Origin: Vibrio pomeroyi
GTDB taxonomy: Bacteria; Pseudomonadota; Gammaproteobacteria; Enterobacterales; Vibrionaceae
Length of the DNA stretch: 64,000 nt
Reading direction: 5' to 3'
NCBI RefSeq assembly: GCF_024347595.1
Contig: NZ_AP025506.1
Coordinates: 1,488,001-1,552,000 of the forward strand
Under the pieces are notes generated by a model. It was not told the DNA's origin, made no database searches, and saw nothing but the letters and a program-made list of their open reading frames with translations. A program made the position numbers and the translations under genes. Each line of letters opens with the position of its first letter. Position 1 is the stretch's first letter. This document shows positions 52,709-62,031 of this stretch, in pieces.

Positions 52709-53005
52709 TATCTGACCTTCGCCAATCCACTTTTAAATCAATTCCCATCCGTTTCTTTGCTATCCGAACCTCTATGGCTTCAGTGTTGTGAAGTCTCGTT
52801 TCACCTTTCTAATGATTAGAGTCCAGGTTTCGTCTGACTGATGAAACTGATATGAGTTTTCAGCTTCCCACCAGATGATTCGCTTCATTATTTTTCTCAC
52901 GTCGGTCGTTCGAGCCTGTGAATTCGACCAAGTTAAGCTTTGAGATGGTCTAGTATATTACTGAATGTATAAAGATAACTGCTCGATGACCAAGAGGGAT
53001 AAGGG
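52709..53005. other. Intergenic region before the ytfG-like gene
   Basis: About 297 bp between the ihfA terminator and the next gene. I see only an A+T-rich promoter zone near 52930-52980 and no ORF. Confidence 0.4.
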
Positions 53006-53857
53006 ATGAAGATTGCTGTTACCGCCGCAAGTGGGAAGTTGGGCTCTGCTATCGTAGAAGCCACCGTCAAATTAACCTCGAAAGATCAAGTGGTCGCTCT
53101 AGCAAGAACACCAGAGCGCGCTCTCGGCTTGGGAGTCGAAGTACGTCCGGGTGATTATGAGGATGCTCACCAGCTCGAACAGTCATTGCAAGGTGTGGAT
53201 GTTGTCTTGTTAGTGTCTGGTATGGATGCTCCGGATAAGCGTATTGGACAGCATCGTAATGTGATTGAAGCCGCCAAAAAGGCAGGCGTGAGAAAGATTG
53301 TTTATACCAGCGTACAAGGGGCCGAGGAGAACACGGCATTTTCCCCTGTTATTCAAAGTAACCGTCAAACAGAGCAAGATGTCCGTGAGAGTGGACTGGA
53401 ATGGGTGAACGGCCGCAATGGTATCTATATCGAACCCGACATCGAATACATCGATAGCTACAAGAAAGCAGGGGGCATCTTTAACTGCGCAGGTGAAGGC
53501 AAGTGTGGCTATACAACCCGAGAAGAGCTGGGTTACGCATACGCCCGCATGCTTGTTGAAGATAAACACAACGGCAATACCTACAATCTACATGGCGATG
53601 CCATTACTCAAGCACAACTAACGGATTACATGAATGGCGCGTTTGGGACCGATCTTACATTCACATCGATGAGTGTTGAAGAGTATCGACTAGACCGAGT
53701 AGCTGAATTGGGTGACTTTATTGGAACGGTTATTGCGGGTATCTATCAAGGCATCCTTGAAGGGAAGTCGGATAACCCGAGTCATTTCGAACAAGCTGCA
53801 GGGCGCAAGCATGTTAGTTGGCAAGATTACTTTTCAGAACTTAAGTCTCAACAATAG
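53006..53857 (+). CDS. NmrA-like NAD(P)-binding quinone oxidoreductase (YtfG/QOR2-like)
   Basis: A 283-aa atypical short-chain dehydrogenase. The N-terminus has the dinucleotide-binding GxxGxxG form (VTAASGKLGSAIV), then VVLLVSGMDAPDKRIGQHRNVIEAAKKAGVRKIVYTS and QSNRQTEQDVRESGLEWV. It matches the QOR2/YtfG and NmrA group, which use NADPH to reduce quinones or sense redox state. Lacks the YxxxK triad of classic SDRs. Transcribed alone; AAGGG precedes the ATG and a terminator at 53893 follows. Confidence 0.82.
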   Translation: MKIAVTAASGKLGSAIVEATVKLTSKDQVVALARTPERALGLGVEVRPGDYEDAHQLEQSLQGVDVVLLVSGMDAPDKRIGQHRNVIEAAKKAGVRKIVYTSVQGAEENTAFSPVIQSNRQTEQDVRESGLEWVNGRNGIYIEPDIEYIDSYKKAGGIFNCAGEGKCGYTTREELGYAYARMLVEDKHNGNTYNLHGDAITQAQLTDYMNGAFGTDLTFTSMSVEEYRLDRVAELGDFIGTVIAGIYQGILEGKSDNPSHFEQAAGRKHVSWQDYFSELKSQQ

Positions 53858-53892
53858 TTTCTGAACGTTCTCATTTACGGTGTTCAGAAGAT

Positions 53893-53918
53893 AAAAAGTC
53901 TGGCAACTGGCCAGACTT
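53893..53918 (+). terminator. Bidirectional terminator
   Basis: AAAGTCTGGC-AACT-GGCCAGACTTT, a good stem with a T-run on the plus side and A-run on the other. It lies between convergent genes that end at 53857 and 53958. Confidence 0.8.
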
Positions 53919-53957
53919 TCTCGTTGTTGGAATAACTTGTATTAGCTTTGATAAGCC

Positions 53958-54953
53958 TTACAGCGCTTCTTCCACATTGGTGGCGACACTTGCTGATACC
54001 CAAGGCTTCCATACTTGTGGTGAGCTTTCTAGAAAGTAATACATGGCTTCTTCGGCGTCGGCTTGGTTGTCTTCCATCCAGGCCAACAACTCGCTCATTT
54101 GTTTATTGGTAAAACCACGTTTTTCAAAGTATTGGTAAGCAAGAGGCTCATTATTAGCAAAGGCTTCTGTAGTAATTGTGTGAACCGGTGCTGGTGGATA
54201 CATGGTCACTTTAGGAGATTCACAATCGGGTTGTGTCGTACAGTTACGGAATTCCTCAATGTCGGTACCGCTACCGAAATCGACCTTAACCATATCGTAT
54301 TTACCTAGCACAGGTGTTGGTGACCAATAGTAACCAAACCATGGCTTCTCACGCTCATAAGCTTTGGCAATGGTTCCTGCAAGTGCAGCACCTGAACCCG
54401 GATCCACCATTTCAAATCCATGTTTATCTAAACCCATCGCATTAAACAAGTGCTCGGAAGTTATCTGGCATGTCCATCCTGCCGGGCAGCTATAGAATGC
54501 GAACTTTTCATCGTCTTCTGGATGTTCGAATAACTTAGCGTGTTTGATGACACCTTCGATTGTCGTCATCTCAGGATACTGTTCAACAAGGTAGTTAGGT
54601 ACCCAGAAGCCTTCTTCACCGCCGTTGACCAAAGACTTACCCGCGTAACGTAGGCGCTTATCCGCAACACCCTTATCCAACGCTTCTTTGATGCCGTTAG
54701 TCCAAAGCTCCGGCGCAACATTAGGTTGACCCTTTTCAATCATTGATGTGCCTGTAGGGACGCTATCACCGGGGATTAAATCCGCTTCACAACCGTAGCC
54801 GTTATTTAAAATGAATTGGTCAACGTGGGCAATCAGGCTCGCCGAGTTCCAGTTCATGTCCGCAATGGTGATCTCTCCACATTCGTCAGCACTAGCGTGT
54901 GCAGAAAACGCAGCAAGTAGCGCGAAGGAAAGCATGGATTTGTTAATCTGCAT
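53958..54953 (-). CDS. Glycine betaine/choline ABC transporter substrate-binding protein (ProX/OpuAC-like)
   Basis: A 331-aa protein with a signal peptide (SMLSFALLAAFSAHASA). The mature part has the OpuAC-type pattern: CGEITIADMNWNSASLIAHVDQFIL, DLIPGDSVPTGTSMIEKGQPNVAPELW, FYSCPAGWTC and KPWFGYYWSPTPVLGKYDMV. The aromatic residues around W/Y form the betaine cage in this family. It would supply an ABC importer, but no permease or ATPase gene is nearby, so it uses a distant partner. Gene ends at the convergent terminator. Confidence 0.88.
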   Translation of the reverse strand: MQINKSMLSFALLAAFSAHASADECGEITIADMNWNSASLIAHVDQFILNNGYGCEADLIPGDSVPTGTSMIEKGQPNVAPELWTNGIKEALDKGVADKRLRYAGKSLVNGGEEGFWVPNYLVEQYPEMTTIEGVIKHAKLFEHPEDDEKFAFYSCPAGWTCQITSEHLFNAMGLDKHGFEMVDPGSGAALAGTIAKAYEREKPWFGYYWSPTPVLGKYDMVKVDFGSGTDIEEFRNCTTQPDCESPKVTMYPPAPVHTITTEAFANNEPLAYQYFEKRGFTNKQMSELLAWMEDNQADAEEAMYYFLESSPQVWKPWVSASVATNVEEAL

Positions 54954-55090
54954 TGACGTAATTCCTTTTCTTGTCAGAAGCTTATTCGCTATAGAAACAG
55001 AAATGTTCGGCGGAGAAAAGAGACTGAGATCTAAATTTAAACGATCTGATTATTTGGGATAGGAAGTGGAGAGGCTACTCAACAAGTACT

Positions 55091-55115
55091 AAAAAGGGCT
55101 GCGAGTGCAGCCCTT
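55091..55115 (-). terminator. Rho-independent terminator of the RelA/SpoT-like gene
   Basis: AAGGGCTGC-GAGT-GCAGCCCTT stem; leftwards followed by TTTTTAG. It is 32 bp past the stop codon of the gene that ends at 55147. Confidence 0.85.
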
Positions 55116-55146
55116 GTGATGTTTATTGGATTAGCCTATCTATGTG

Positions 55147-55923
55147 TTAAGCCGCTTTAATGTGCGTTGTAATGTACGGCTGCCATGCTTGTTGGTATAG
55201 CTCTAAAGATTGACGTCTTAGGCTATTGATTTGCGCCGCTTCGATGTCGTTGATTGGGCGTTTTTCTGCAATTGCGTGACGCTCAATGCCTTGGATGATT
55301 TCGTATAGTTCGTGCTCTGGGCCACTTTTCACATCAGCAATCGCTTTCAAGTGAAGTTGAACTTCAGCAATGATGTTGGTTTTAGGCAAACGAACTAACA
55401 GGTTAAGGTCACGGTAGCCAGAATCAGCAGGTGACTTAAACTTGTTTTTCAATTTCACAACGTCCGCTTCACGACTTAGTGATTCGTACACTTCAACCAA
55501 GCTCTCTACGTCATTTGCGATAATCGTTGCACGAGCTAAGTCGGTAATTCTTGTTACATCGCCATCAAGCTCAAGGTCAATTTTCTCTTCTGCACGAGCT
55601 TGAGATTTAACACCTGCGAACAGGGCTTCTGAATTGGTTAGTAGGGCAGTACTTTTACAGATAGTTTCTAGCTCAGCTTGTGCTTGGTGAGCTTTGCTGT
55701 AAAGGATGTCGAAATCGGTATAAGGCTGAGTCGGACGTGAGTCGAATGCTTTAATGCCATATAGACCGCTTAGGCTATGGCGGAATACGTTTGATGAAAC
55801 TTGGTTTTGCGCTGGAGTGCGCGATTGATCAGTTGAACTCGTTGAAACAGGTGCTGCTGCGAATGCAGGCGCTCGGCTCAATACTAGAAGCATTAGGGCC
55901 GTCGTACGGAGAAATACACTCAT
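55147..55923 (-). CDS. Exported RelA/SpoT-like (RSH synthetase-fold) protein
   Basis: A 258-aa protein with an apparent signal peptide (TTALMLLVLSRAPAFAAAP, residues 7-25, cut near AFA-AA). The later part resembles the RelA/SpoT synthetase fold: KSQARAEEKI, DLARATII in place of D-x-x-G-x-R-I, KNKFKSPADSGYRDLNLLV for the GYR(S/D)LH loop, and IIAEVQLHLKAI for EIQIRT. The core residues are only partly conserved. Cytosolic nucleotide synthetases are normally not exported, so this could be a secreted effector or an inactive homologue. Confidence 0.75.
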   Translation of the reverse strand: MSVFLRTTALMLLVLSRAPAFAAAPVSTSSTDQSRTPAQNQVSSNVFRHSLSGLYGIKAFDSRPTQPYTDFDILYSKAHQAQAELETICKSTALLTNSEALFAGVKSQARAEEKIDLELDGDVTRITDLARATIIANDVESLVEVYESLSREADVVKLKNKFKSPADSGYRDLNLLVRLPKTNIIAEVQLHLKAIADVKSGPEHELYEIIQGIERHAIAEKRPINDIEAAQINSLRRQSLELYQQAWQPYITTHIKAA

Positions 55924-56246
55924 TCAAACTCCAAAATACAAGGTTACAAAAACGGGTAGTCAAAAGGGGTAACCAGTAACGCATAAGAGTAAAAACAGCT
56001 TAACTAAACTCACTACATATTAAATGGGGCTAGCTAAGGCAGAAACCAACTCTAACGTTTAATATCGCTTTAAAATGTGAACATATAGACAAATAATTCA
56101 AGCGTTTGTTCCGCAATTTTAAGAACTTTGAACTCGGCCAGTTTCTGATTTTATTGAAACCAATTTGGAACTTTAAACCAAGCTAAGGTTGCTCTTACCT
56201 CTCTATACTGTACCCTTGCATTATGACTGTTTAACATGAACGAAAG
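55924..56246. other. Divergent promoter region of the RelA/SpoT-like gene and tpm
   Basis: A 323-bp gene-free stretch between two divergent genes. It has an A+T-rich zone; a TATACTGT-like -10 near 56203-56210 could serve tpm. No operator recognised. Confidence 0.45.
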
Positions 56247-56900
56247 ATGAATAATCCTGAATTTTGGCACAATAAATGGGCAGCCAACCAAATTGGTTTC
56301 CACCTTGAAGATGTAAACCCACTTCTGATTGAATTTTGGAAAAAAACCGACCCTAGCTACGAGAAGAGTGTGTTTGTCCCACTTTGTGGCAAAAGCGAAG
56401 ATCTGATTTGGTTAGCGTCTAAACATGAAGAGGTTCAAGGGGTTGAGCTTAGCCAAATCGCGGTACGCGCATTTTTCTCAGAGCATTTTTACACGCCGAC
56501 TGTGACTCAAATTAATGGTCAGCATGAGCTTTACCAATTCGATGAACTGAGTGTTTACACGGGTGACTACTTCACAGCGCCTATTCAGCCTGTTGACATT
56601 ATTTATGACCGCGCTTCTTTAGTGGCATTGCCTGAAGAGATGCGAGTGCAGTATGTCGAGCGTTTGAAACAACTACTGAAACCGGGCGGTAAGATCCTTC
56701 TGGTGACGCTGGATTATGACCAAAGCGAAATGGCTGGGCCTCCGTTTAGCGTGCCTAAGCTAGAAATTGATCAGTTGTTCGAAGGTTATAAGATCACATT
56801 GTTGAATCAGGACATCGCAGACGATGAACATCCTAAGATTGCGAAGAAAGGGTTGTCTCGCTTCTGTGAAGAAGTGTATTTGATTGAGTCAGACGCTTAA
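56247..56900 (+). CDS. tpm: Thiopurine S-methyltransferase
   Basis: A 217-aa SAM-dependent methyltransferase. N-terminal [27 protein letters not shown] and [19 protein letters not shown] match bacterial Tpm exactly in order. A glycine-poor SAM motif is as in the family ([17 protein letters not shown]). It methylates thiopurines and in bacteria detoxifies tellurite and selenite by methylation. Terminator at 56939-56970. It is convergent with purT, the neighbour order known from other vibrios. Confidence 0.93.
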   Translation: MNNPEFWHNKWAANQIGFHLEDVNPLLIEFWKKTDPSYEKSVFVPLCGKSEDLIWLASKHEEVQGVELSQIAVRAFFSEHFYTPTVTQINGQHELYQFDELSVYTGDYFTAPIQPVDIIYDRASLVALPEEMRVQYVERLKQLLKPGGKILLVTLDYDQSEMAGPPFSVPKLEIDQLFEGYKITLLNQDIADDEHPKIAKKGLSRFCEEVYLIESDA

Positions 56901-56938
56901 GTTCAGTCTGCTTAGTTAAGCCAACAGATAACACCAAC

Positions 56939-56970
56939 AAAAAGACGGGCTCGATAGCCCGTCTTTTTTA
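56939..56970 (+). terminator. Bidirectional terminator between tpm and purT
   Basis: AAAGACGGGCT-CGAT-AGCCCGTCTTT stem with T-runs on both sides. Confidence 0.9.
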
Positions 56971-57014
56971 TTGTTCAGATTTGAACTCGTGATTGTTCAG
57001 AATTGAATAGCAGG

Positions 57015-58190
57015 TTAGTAAATCACTTTCACTTTCGAAGCACTTTCAATGGCATCTTCGATTGCTGTTTCTGTGCTATTACGACGAGTTAACGCTACAC
57101 CTAGACGACGGCGACCATCAATGTCAGGCTTACCAAACAGACGAACCTGCGTTTGTGGTGCGTCTAGCGCTTCTGCAAGGCCTTCAAAGCGGATATTCGT
57201 TGATGTGCCTTGGCCAAGGATTACTGCAGAGGCACAAGGGCCATACTGAGTAATTGATTTGATCGGCATACCTGTAAATGCGCGTACGTGTAGTGCAAAT
57301 TCCGATGAGTCTTGAGACATCAGAGTCACTAAGCCAGTATCGTGTGGGCGAGGGGAGACTTCATTGAAGATCACGTGGTCGCCTTTAACGAACAGTTCAA
57401 CACCGAAGATGCCGTGACCGCCTAGTGCGTTAACCACTTGCTCTGCCGTGTATTGCGCCGCTTTCAGAGCGTTGTCAGACATGACCTGTGGCTGCCATGA
57501 TTCACGGTAGTCACCGTCTTCTTGGCGGTGACCGATAGGCGCACAGAAATGAACACCGTCGACTGCACGAACGGTTAGAAGCGTGATTTCGTAATCAAAG
57601 TCGATGAAGCCTTCAACGATCACACGACCCGCGCCAGTACGACCGCCTTCTTGTGCGTAGTCCCAAGATTTCTGGATATCTTCTTCGGTTTTGATAACGC
57701 TTTGGCCTTTGCCTGAAGAACTCATTACTGGCTTAACAACGCAAGGCATACCCACGAACTCAACAGCGGCTGAAAAATCTTCAAAGGTGTCTGCAAAGCG
57801 GTAAGGCGAAGTGCTTAGTTTCAACTCTTCAGCAGCTAAACGACGAATACCTTCGCGGTTCATCGTTAGTTTGGTTGCATTCGCCGTTGGAACAACATTT
57901 AAGCCTTGTGCTTCAAGTTCAACTAACTTGCTGGTGGCAATAGCTTCAATTTCAGGAACCACATAATCTGGTTTTTCTAGCTCAATGATAGCTTGTAGAG
58001 CATCACCATCTAACATATCTAATACATGGCTACGGTGCGCAACTTGCATTGCTGGTGCGTCTGCATAACGGTCACAAGCAATAACTTCTAAACCTAAACG
58101 TTGGCACTCGATAGCAACTTCTTTTCCGAGTTCACCTGAACCTAATAGAAGTACACGAGTAGCATTTTCACGAGTAGCAGTACCAAACAT
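57015..58190 (-). CDS. purT: Formate-dependent phosphoribosylglycinamide formyltransferase (PurT)
   Basis: A 391-aa ATP-grasp enzyme. The ATG at 58190 ([33 protein letters not shown]) has AAGGAATT upstream. Motifs: [41 protein letters not shown] and [17 protein letters not shown]. It uses formate and ATP to formylate GAR in step 3 of purine synthesis, an alternative to PurN. A PurR-type operator (58258-58273) lies 68 bp upstream, as expected for purine control. Confidence 0.96.
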   Translation of the reverse strand: MFGTATRENATRVLLLGSGELGKEVAIECQRLGLEVIACDRYADAPAMQVAHRSHVLDMLDGDALQAIIELEKPDYVVPEIEAIATSKLVELEAQGLNVVPTANATKLTMNREGIRRLAAEELKLSTSPYRFADTFEDFSAAVEFVGMPCVVKPVMSSSGKGQSVIKTEEDIQKSWDYAQEGGRTGAGRVIVEGFIDFDYEITLLTVRAVDGVHFCAPIGHRQEDGDYRESWQPQVMSDNALKAAQYTAEQVVNALGGHGIFGVELFVKGDHVIFNEVSPRPHDTGLVTLMSQDSSEFALHVRAFTGMPIKSITQYGPCASAVILGQGTSTNIRFEGLAEALDAPQTQVRLFGKPDIDGRRRLGVALTRRNSTETAIEDAIESASKVKVIY

Positions 58191-58257
58191 AGAAATTCCT
58201 TCCGATCTTTTGAACGATTGATTGAAAACGGGGTGATCATACTTATTTAAATGACAA

Positions 58258-58273
58258 AAGCAAACGTTTGCGC
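58258..58273. promoter_or_regulatory. PurR-type operator upstream of purT
   Basis: AAGCAAACGTTTGCGC, close to the consensus ACGCAAACGTTTGCGT, a 16-bp dyad. Lies 68 bp upstream of the purT ATG. Confidence 0.82.
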
Positions 58274-58300
58274 AGCTTGTGGCGTTAATTACAAACATAA

Positions 58301-58330
58301 AAAAAGCAGCCCCGTTAAATAGGGCTGCTT
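58301..58330 (-). terminator. Rho-independent terminator of cdd
   Basis: AAGCAGCCC-CGTTAAAT-AGGGCTGCTT (on the plus strand), read leftwards with a TTTTTTT run. It is 28 bp from the cdd stop. Confidence 0.88.
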
Positions 58331-58357
58331 ATTTAAATTTTTGTTAACCAGATGTAC

Positions 58358-59245
58358 TTAGATTGCTAAGTAAGTCACTGGAATGTCGGGATTAATCGCT
58401 TCTAATGTAGATTGCGTATCCGCTAGGTGACTGATGCTGCCTTCAGCTATTTCAACCAAAGCTGCACTTTCAATTTGTTCAAAGTCGAACCCCGCCAGTT
58501 TGAGTTGAATCAATGCCACTTGCAGAGGCGGTAGGCTAGGGTTGAATGCTGCGTTTTCAGCGTAAGCACCGGTGAAAACCTCACCCGACGTCAGCTGTAG
58601 TGAAACGCCACTTAGGTTTTTGGTGTAAGGAGCGTGACTGCGGTTTAGTGCTGCTAGTGCTTCTACAACAATAGGAGTTGTTTCTTCAGTCGTGTACTTA
58701 TGATCGAGCTTAGTCATTAGCCCAGTCGTCACACCTAAATCAGCAGGGCCAAAAGAGTCTGGAAGGTATTCTTGTAGTGACATCTCATCGCGTTGTGGAA
58801 GCTGAACTTTAAGCTCTTTCGCTGTGGTCAGTTCGTTCATAAACTGACGACAGTGACCACAAGGACTAAAGTTGATGGTGATATCTGAGATGCCTTGCTC
58901 GCCTTTCATCCATGCATGGCTGATTGCAGATTGCTCAGCGTGTACTGTTTGGCCAAGTTGTGCGCCAGCGATCTCAAGGTTTGCACCAAAGTACAAAGTA
59001 CCAGACAAACCACGCACGATTGCACCAACGTAAAAGTCAGATAATGGAGCGTATGAATACGCAGCAGCAAAAGGAAGTAGTGCGATACGTAGTTCGTCAT
59101 CTGTTAAACCACTTGCTTGAAGCAGGCTAGAGAACTGTTCTGGAGACAATGTCGCGTCAAAGTTGTCTGCTAATACGATGTCACTTAAAAGCGCTTTCAT
59201 TGATGATGGAGCACTTTCCAGCGCCAGGGTAATACGACTGTTCAT
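58358..59245 (-). CDS. cdd: Cytidine deaminase
   Basis: A 295-aa enzyme of the larger (E. coli-type) class with two CDA domains. Catalytic motif [12 protein letters not shown] (His and Glu of H-A-E) and PCGHCRQF (the two Cys) bind zinc. It deaminates cytidine and deoxycytidine to uridine forms. The gene order yohJ(lrgA)-yohK(lrgB)-cdd is that of E. coli, so the three may share regulation. A CRP-type site lies in the upstream region at 59300. Confidence 0.95.
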   Translation of the reverse strand: MNSRITLALESAPSSMKALLSDIVLADNFDATLSPEQFSSLLQASGLTDDELRIALLPFAAAYSYAPLSDFYVGAIVRGLSGTLYFGANLEIAGAQLGQTVHAEQSAISHAWMKGEQGISDITINFSPCGHCRQFMNELTTAKELKVQLPQRDEMSLQEYLPDSFGPADLGVTTGLMTKLDHKYTTEETTPIVVEALAALNRSHAPYTKNLSGVSLQLTSGEVFTGAYAENAAFNPSLPPLQVALIQLKLAGFDFEQIESAALVEIAEGSISHLADTQSTLEAINPDIPVTYLAI

Positions 59246-59530
59246 GTTGAATCCTTAATTGACCTTAGGCTTTAAGTTTATGCAATGCTCAGGAATTTTC
59301 TGTGATGACGATCACTATTGAATTGTTGTTGTTACATTGGCTTGCATAATTAGAGTGAGGTCACACTTGAAATCGATTACAAGAGCCATTTATACAGTTG
59401 ATATCGCACTTATTGCTCGTAAAAGACCGTGACTTGACAGCCATTGCTGAATAAAGGCGAATAAAAAGCCCAAACAGACACTGTAATCACAGCATTCTGG
59501 TTGGGCTAAATCGTGCAGTGATCGTTTAGG
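59246..59530. other. cdd promoter region with a CRP-type site
   Basis: A 285-bp stretch between lrgB and cdd. It contains TGTGATGACGATCACTA at 59301-59317 (see separate entry), a GTGAGGTCACAC half-like site near 59356, and an imperfect AGCCCAA/TTGGGCT hairpin at 59467-59506 close to the lrgB end, a possible terminator. Confidence 0.5.
59301..59316. promoter_or_regulatory. CRP-type site upstream of cdd
   Basis: TGTGATGACGATCACT, a good TGTGA-N6-TCAC(A) form. In E. coli cdd is activated by cAMP-CRP and repressed by CytR; the position 56-71 bp upstream of this ATG fits. Confidence 0.7.
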
Positions 59531-60208
59531 TTAAGAATAGAACCAAATCACAACTGAAAATATGCTAGGCGCAATGATTGAGGTGATAACGCCACAGAGC
59601 ACCAAAGCCAATGAACTGAATGCGGCATCTTCTTGGTTCTTTTCCGCACAAGTCGCGGTGCCCAGAGCGTGAGAAACCGTACCCATGGTTAAACCTCTGG
59701 CAATTGGGCTCTTAATACCAATCAGATTATAGATAGGATAAGCAAAGATCGCCCCGAACAGACCTACGATCAAAACCAATATTGCCGCAATGGCTGCCTC
59801 ACCACCTAAATGACTCGATACTTCCATCGCGATCGGCGTCGTCACCGATTTGCCTAACAGGCTCGCAATCAAGCTAAGGTCGGCTTTAAAAGCTACCGCA
59901 ATGATTGCTGTGGTTGTCATCGACATCACACTACCTAACGTGCAGGCAAAGGTAATAATGCGCCAGTTAGCTCGAATTTGAGGCAACTGCTCGTAAAGAG
60001 GGTAAGCAAGAGCCACAACCGCAGGCTGAAGCATATAAGTGATCCAAGTGTTGTCTGCGTAGTAAGTCTCGAAAGGCACTTTGAAGAACAACAGAATTGG
60101 AATAATGATGCCAATGCTGATCAGTAAAGGGTTACACAGTGGTGAGTTCACTTTTTGGCTTACCCAACGAGCAAACAGGAACACAACGATGGTCAGTAGA
60201 ATCCACAT
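59531..60208 (-). CDS. yohK: LrgB/CidB-family membrane protein (YohK type)
   Basis: A 225-aa integral membrane protein with many hydrophobic helices. The LrgB pattern is clear: PVVALAYPLYEQLPQIRANW, SVTTPIAMEVSSHLGGEAAIAAILVLIVGLFGA and RGLTMGTVSHALGTATCAEKNQEDAAFSSLALVLCGV. In the LrgAB/CidAB system it is thought to act with a holin-like partner in murein hydrolase control or in metabolite (pyruvate) transport. Coupled to lrgA with 2 bp between. Confidence 0.92.
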   Translation of the reverse strand: MWILLTIVVFLFARWVSQKVNSPLCNPLLISIGIIIPILLFFKVPFETYYADNTWITYMLQPAVVALAYPLYEQLPQIRANWRIITFACTLGSVMSMTTTAIIAVAFKADLSLIASLLGKSVTTPIAMEVSSHLGGEAAIAAILVLIVGLFGAIFAYPIYNLIGIKSPIARGLTMGTVSHALGTATCAEKNQEDAAFSSLALVLCGVITSIIAPSIFSVVIWFYS

Positions 60209-60210
60209 GA

Positions 60211-60582
60211 TTATTTACCTCTCGAAAGCAAGCGGTCTAAGAACCATGATAAAGACACCAATACGATGAGCGTGCCACCAACGGCACTTGCCATGATTGG
60301 CAGTGCATTGGCGATAAGCATGTCGAAGTGATCCATTAGCCCAACACTGATTGGGACGAACAATAAGATCATTAAACGAATAATCAGACTGGCACCGGGT
60401 TGTACCCAGTGTGATGGAACAATACCTATCACCATGGCAGTAAACAGAATCAACATGCCAAAAATACTGCCTGGAATTGAGGTCTCTAGATATTGTTGTA
60501 ACGCGTTACCTGCAGTGAGAGCACCTATGATTAAGGTGAAGGAGATTAAGCAGTAAACGAGTTTGATCAATCTTTCTTTCAA
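60211..60582 (-). CDS. yohJ: LrgA/CidA-family holin-like membrane protein (YohJ type)
   Basis: A 123-aa protein with four hydrophobic helices and the LrgA features [52 protein letters not shown]. It resembles phage holins and in other bacteria forms a pair with LrgB. The stop codon is 2 bp before the lrgB start, so they form one operon. The start at 60582 is the only good ATG. Confidence 0.92.
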   Translation of the reverse strand: MKERLIKLVYCLISFTLIIGALTAGNALQQYLETSIPGSIFGMLILFTAMVIGIVPSHWVQPGASLIIRLMILLFVPISVGLMDHFDMLIANALPIMASAVGGTLIVLVSLSWFLDRLLSRGK

Positions 60583-60606
60583 AGTGTCACATCTCTTGAT
60601 AATGAA

Positions 60607-62031
60607 TTAACTAGCTAGCTTTTCTACGTATTGATAAACCGCTTTCAAGATAGCCATTTTCTTCTCGTCACTTTCGTTTTCATGTGCGAGGTTTTCTAGA
60701 TTCAGCATGTACTCTTCTAAGCGACTCTCGTAAAACTCACGACAATGGTTCGCCCATTTAAGCTGCTCAGCTTCATCAAGTGTCCATGGGAAATGACGAG
60801 CGCGGTAACGGAACAACAACGGCTTAATACGCTCGTCACTGAAAGTGATGTCCAAAGCGGCCAAGTTGTTCGGATCAGTTTCACGGATGATGTTCATCGC
60901 GGTCTTATCTGCTGGAGAGAAGAAGCCATCGTAAAGGTGTGTGTCTACATCATCACTTTTTTCGTATTCACGTTCTTGTGAGTACAAGCCAATCAGCTTT
61001 TCACGAATCTCTGGGTGTTCACGTAATAGTGCAAGGTTCTTTAAGCACTGCTGACGGTCGATACCGATCGTTTCCGCGTTTTCAGCCGTGAGTGTTTTTG
61101 CTGGTGCGAGAATAGGGCACTTGTTGAGTTGTACCAGTTTAATCGGCACTGGCAGTTCATCTTCACTTAGCTCGCTTCGCTTGGTGTAGAGTCTGTCTCT
61201 TAGCTCATCAGTATCTAGCTCAAGCAGAGGGCTAGGATCTTTTGCCAAGTCCACCACGATAACCGCGTTTTGATTGGTTGGATGCCACGCCATAGGAACA
61301 ATCCAGCTTGTGTAATTGCAGTCACGACCAAACATGCCTGACACGTGCATAAGAGGTGTCATGTTTACGATGTCGACTAATTCGTTCAACTTGCGCTTGT
61401 GGCGCATGTTGTAGAGGTAATCAAACATCTTAGGTTGTGCGGCTTTCAGCTTTTTCGCTAATTCGATAGTCGCAATAACATCGGCCATCGCGTCGTGCGC
61501 GTTTTCGTGTTCAATGCCATTTGCCACAGATAGGTGTTCCAGTTTGAAACTTGGGTAACCTTCTTCATTCTCTGGCCAAACAATACCTTCAGGGCGAAGT
61601 GCGTGTACGGCGCGCATCACGTCAAGTAGATCCCAGCGTGAGTTACCGTTTTGCCAGCTCCATGCGTACGGGTCTATGAAGTTGCGATAACAAGTGTATC
61701 GCGTTACTTCGTCATCGAATCGAATGCTGTTGTAGCCAAGGCTTGTGGTGTTTGGCTTTGCAAGCTCTGCATGAATCTTGGCGATAAACTCAGGCTCAGG
61801 TAGGCCTTGAGACATGGCTTTTTGCGGTGTGATGCGAGTGATTAGCGCAGCTTCAGGTGCAGGAAGATAATCAGCAGGAGGTTGGCAGTAGATAACCAAA
61901 GGCTCTCCGATAACATTGAAATCTTGGTCGGTACGAACACCGGCGAATTGACTCGGACGATCTTTCGCTGGGCTCACGCCCCATGTTTCGTAATCGAAAA
62001 AGAAGTAGGTAGGCTGATTATCTGAACTCAT
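60607..62031 (-). CDS. sbcB: Exodeoxyribonuclease I
   Basis: A 474-aa 3'-5' single-strand exonuclease. DEDDh motifs: FFDYETWG (Asp and Glu), GYNSIRFDDEVTRY and HDAMADV (His-x4-Asp). The exonuclease, SH3-like and C-terminal domains follow in the E. coli SbcB order and length. It acts in mismatch repair and recombination. Ends 24 bp from the lrgA start on the same strand, so it could be transcribed with lrgA-lrgB. Confidence 0.96.
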   Translation of the reverse strand: MSSDNQPTYFFFDYETWGVSPAKDRPSQFAGVRTDQDFNVIGEPLVIYCQPPADYLPAPEAALITRITPQKAMSQGLPEPEFIAKIHAELAKPNTTSLGYNSIRFDDEVTRYTCYRNFIDPYAWSWQNGNSRWDLLDVMRAVHALRPEGIVWPENEEGYPSFKLEHLSVANGIEHENAHDAMADVIATIELAKKLKAAQPKMFDYLYNMRHKRKLNELVDIVNMTPLMHVSGMFGRDCNYTSWIVPMAWHPTNQNAVIVVDLAKDPSPLLELDTDELRDRLYTKRSELSEDELPVPIKLVQLNKCPILAPAKTLTAENAETIGIDRQQCLKNLALLREHPEIREKLIGLYSQEREYEKSDDVDTHLYDGFFSPADKTAMNIIRETDPNNLAALDITFSDERIKPLLFRYRARHFPWTLDEAEQLKWANHCREFYESRLEEYMLNLENLAHENESDEKKMAILKAVYQYVEKLAS

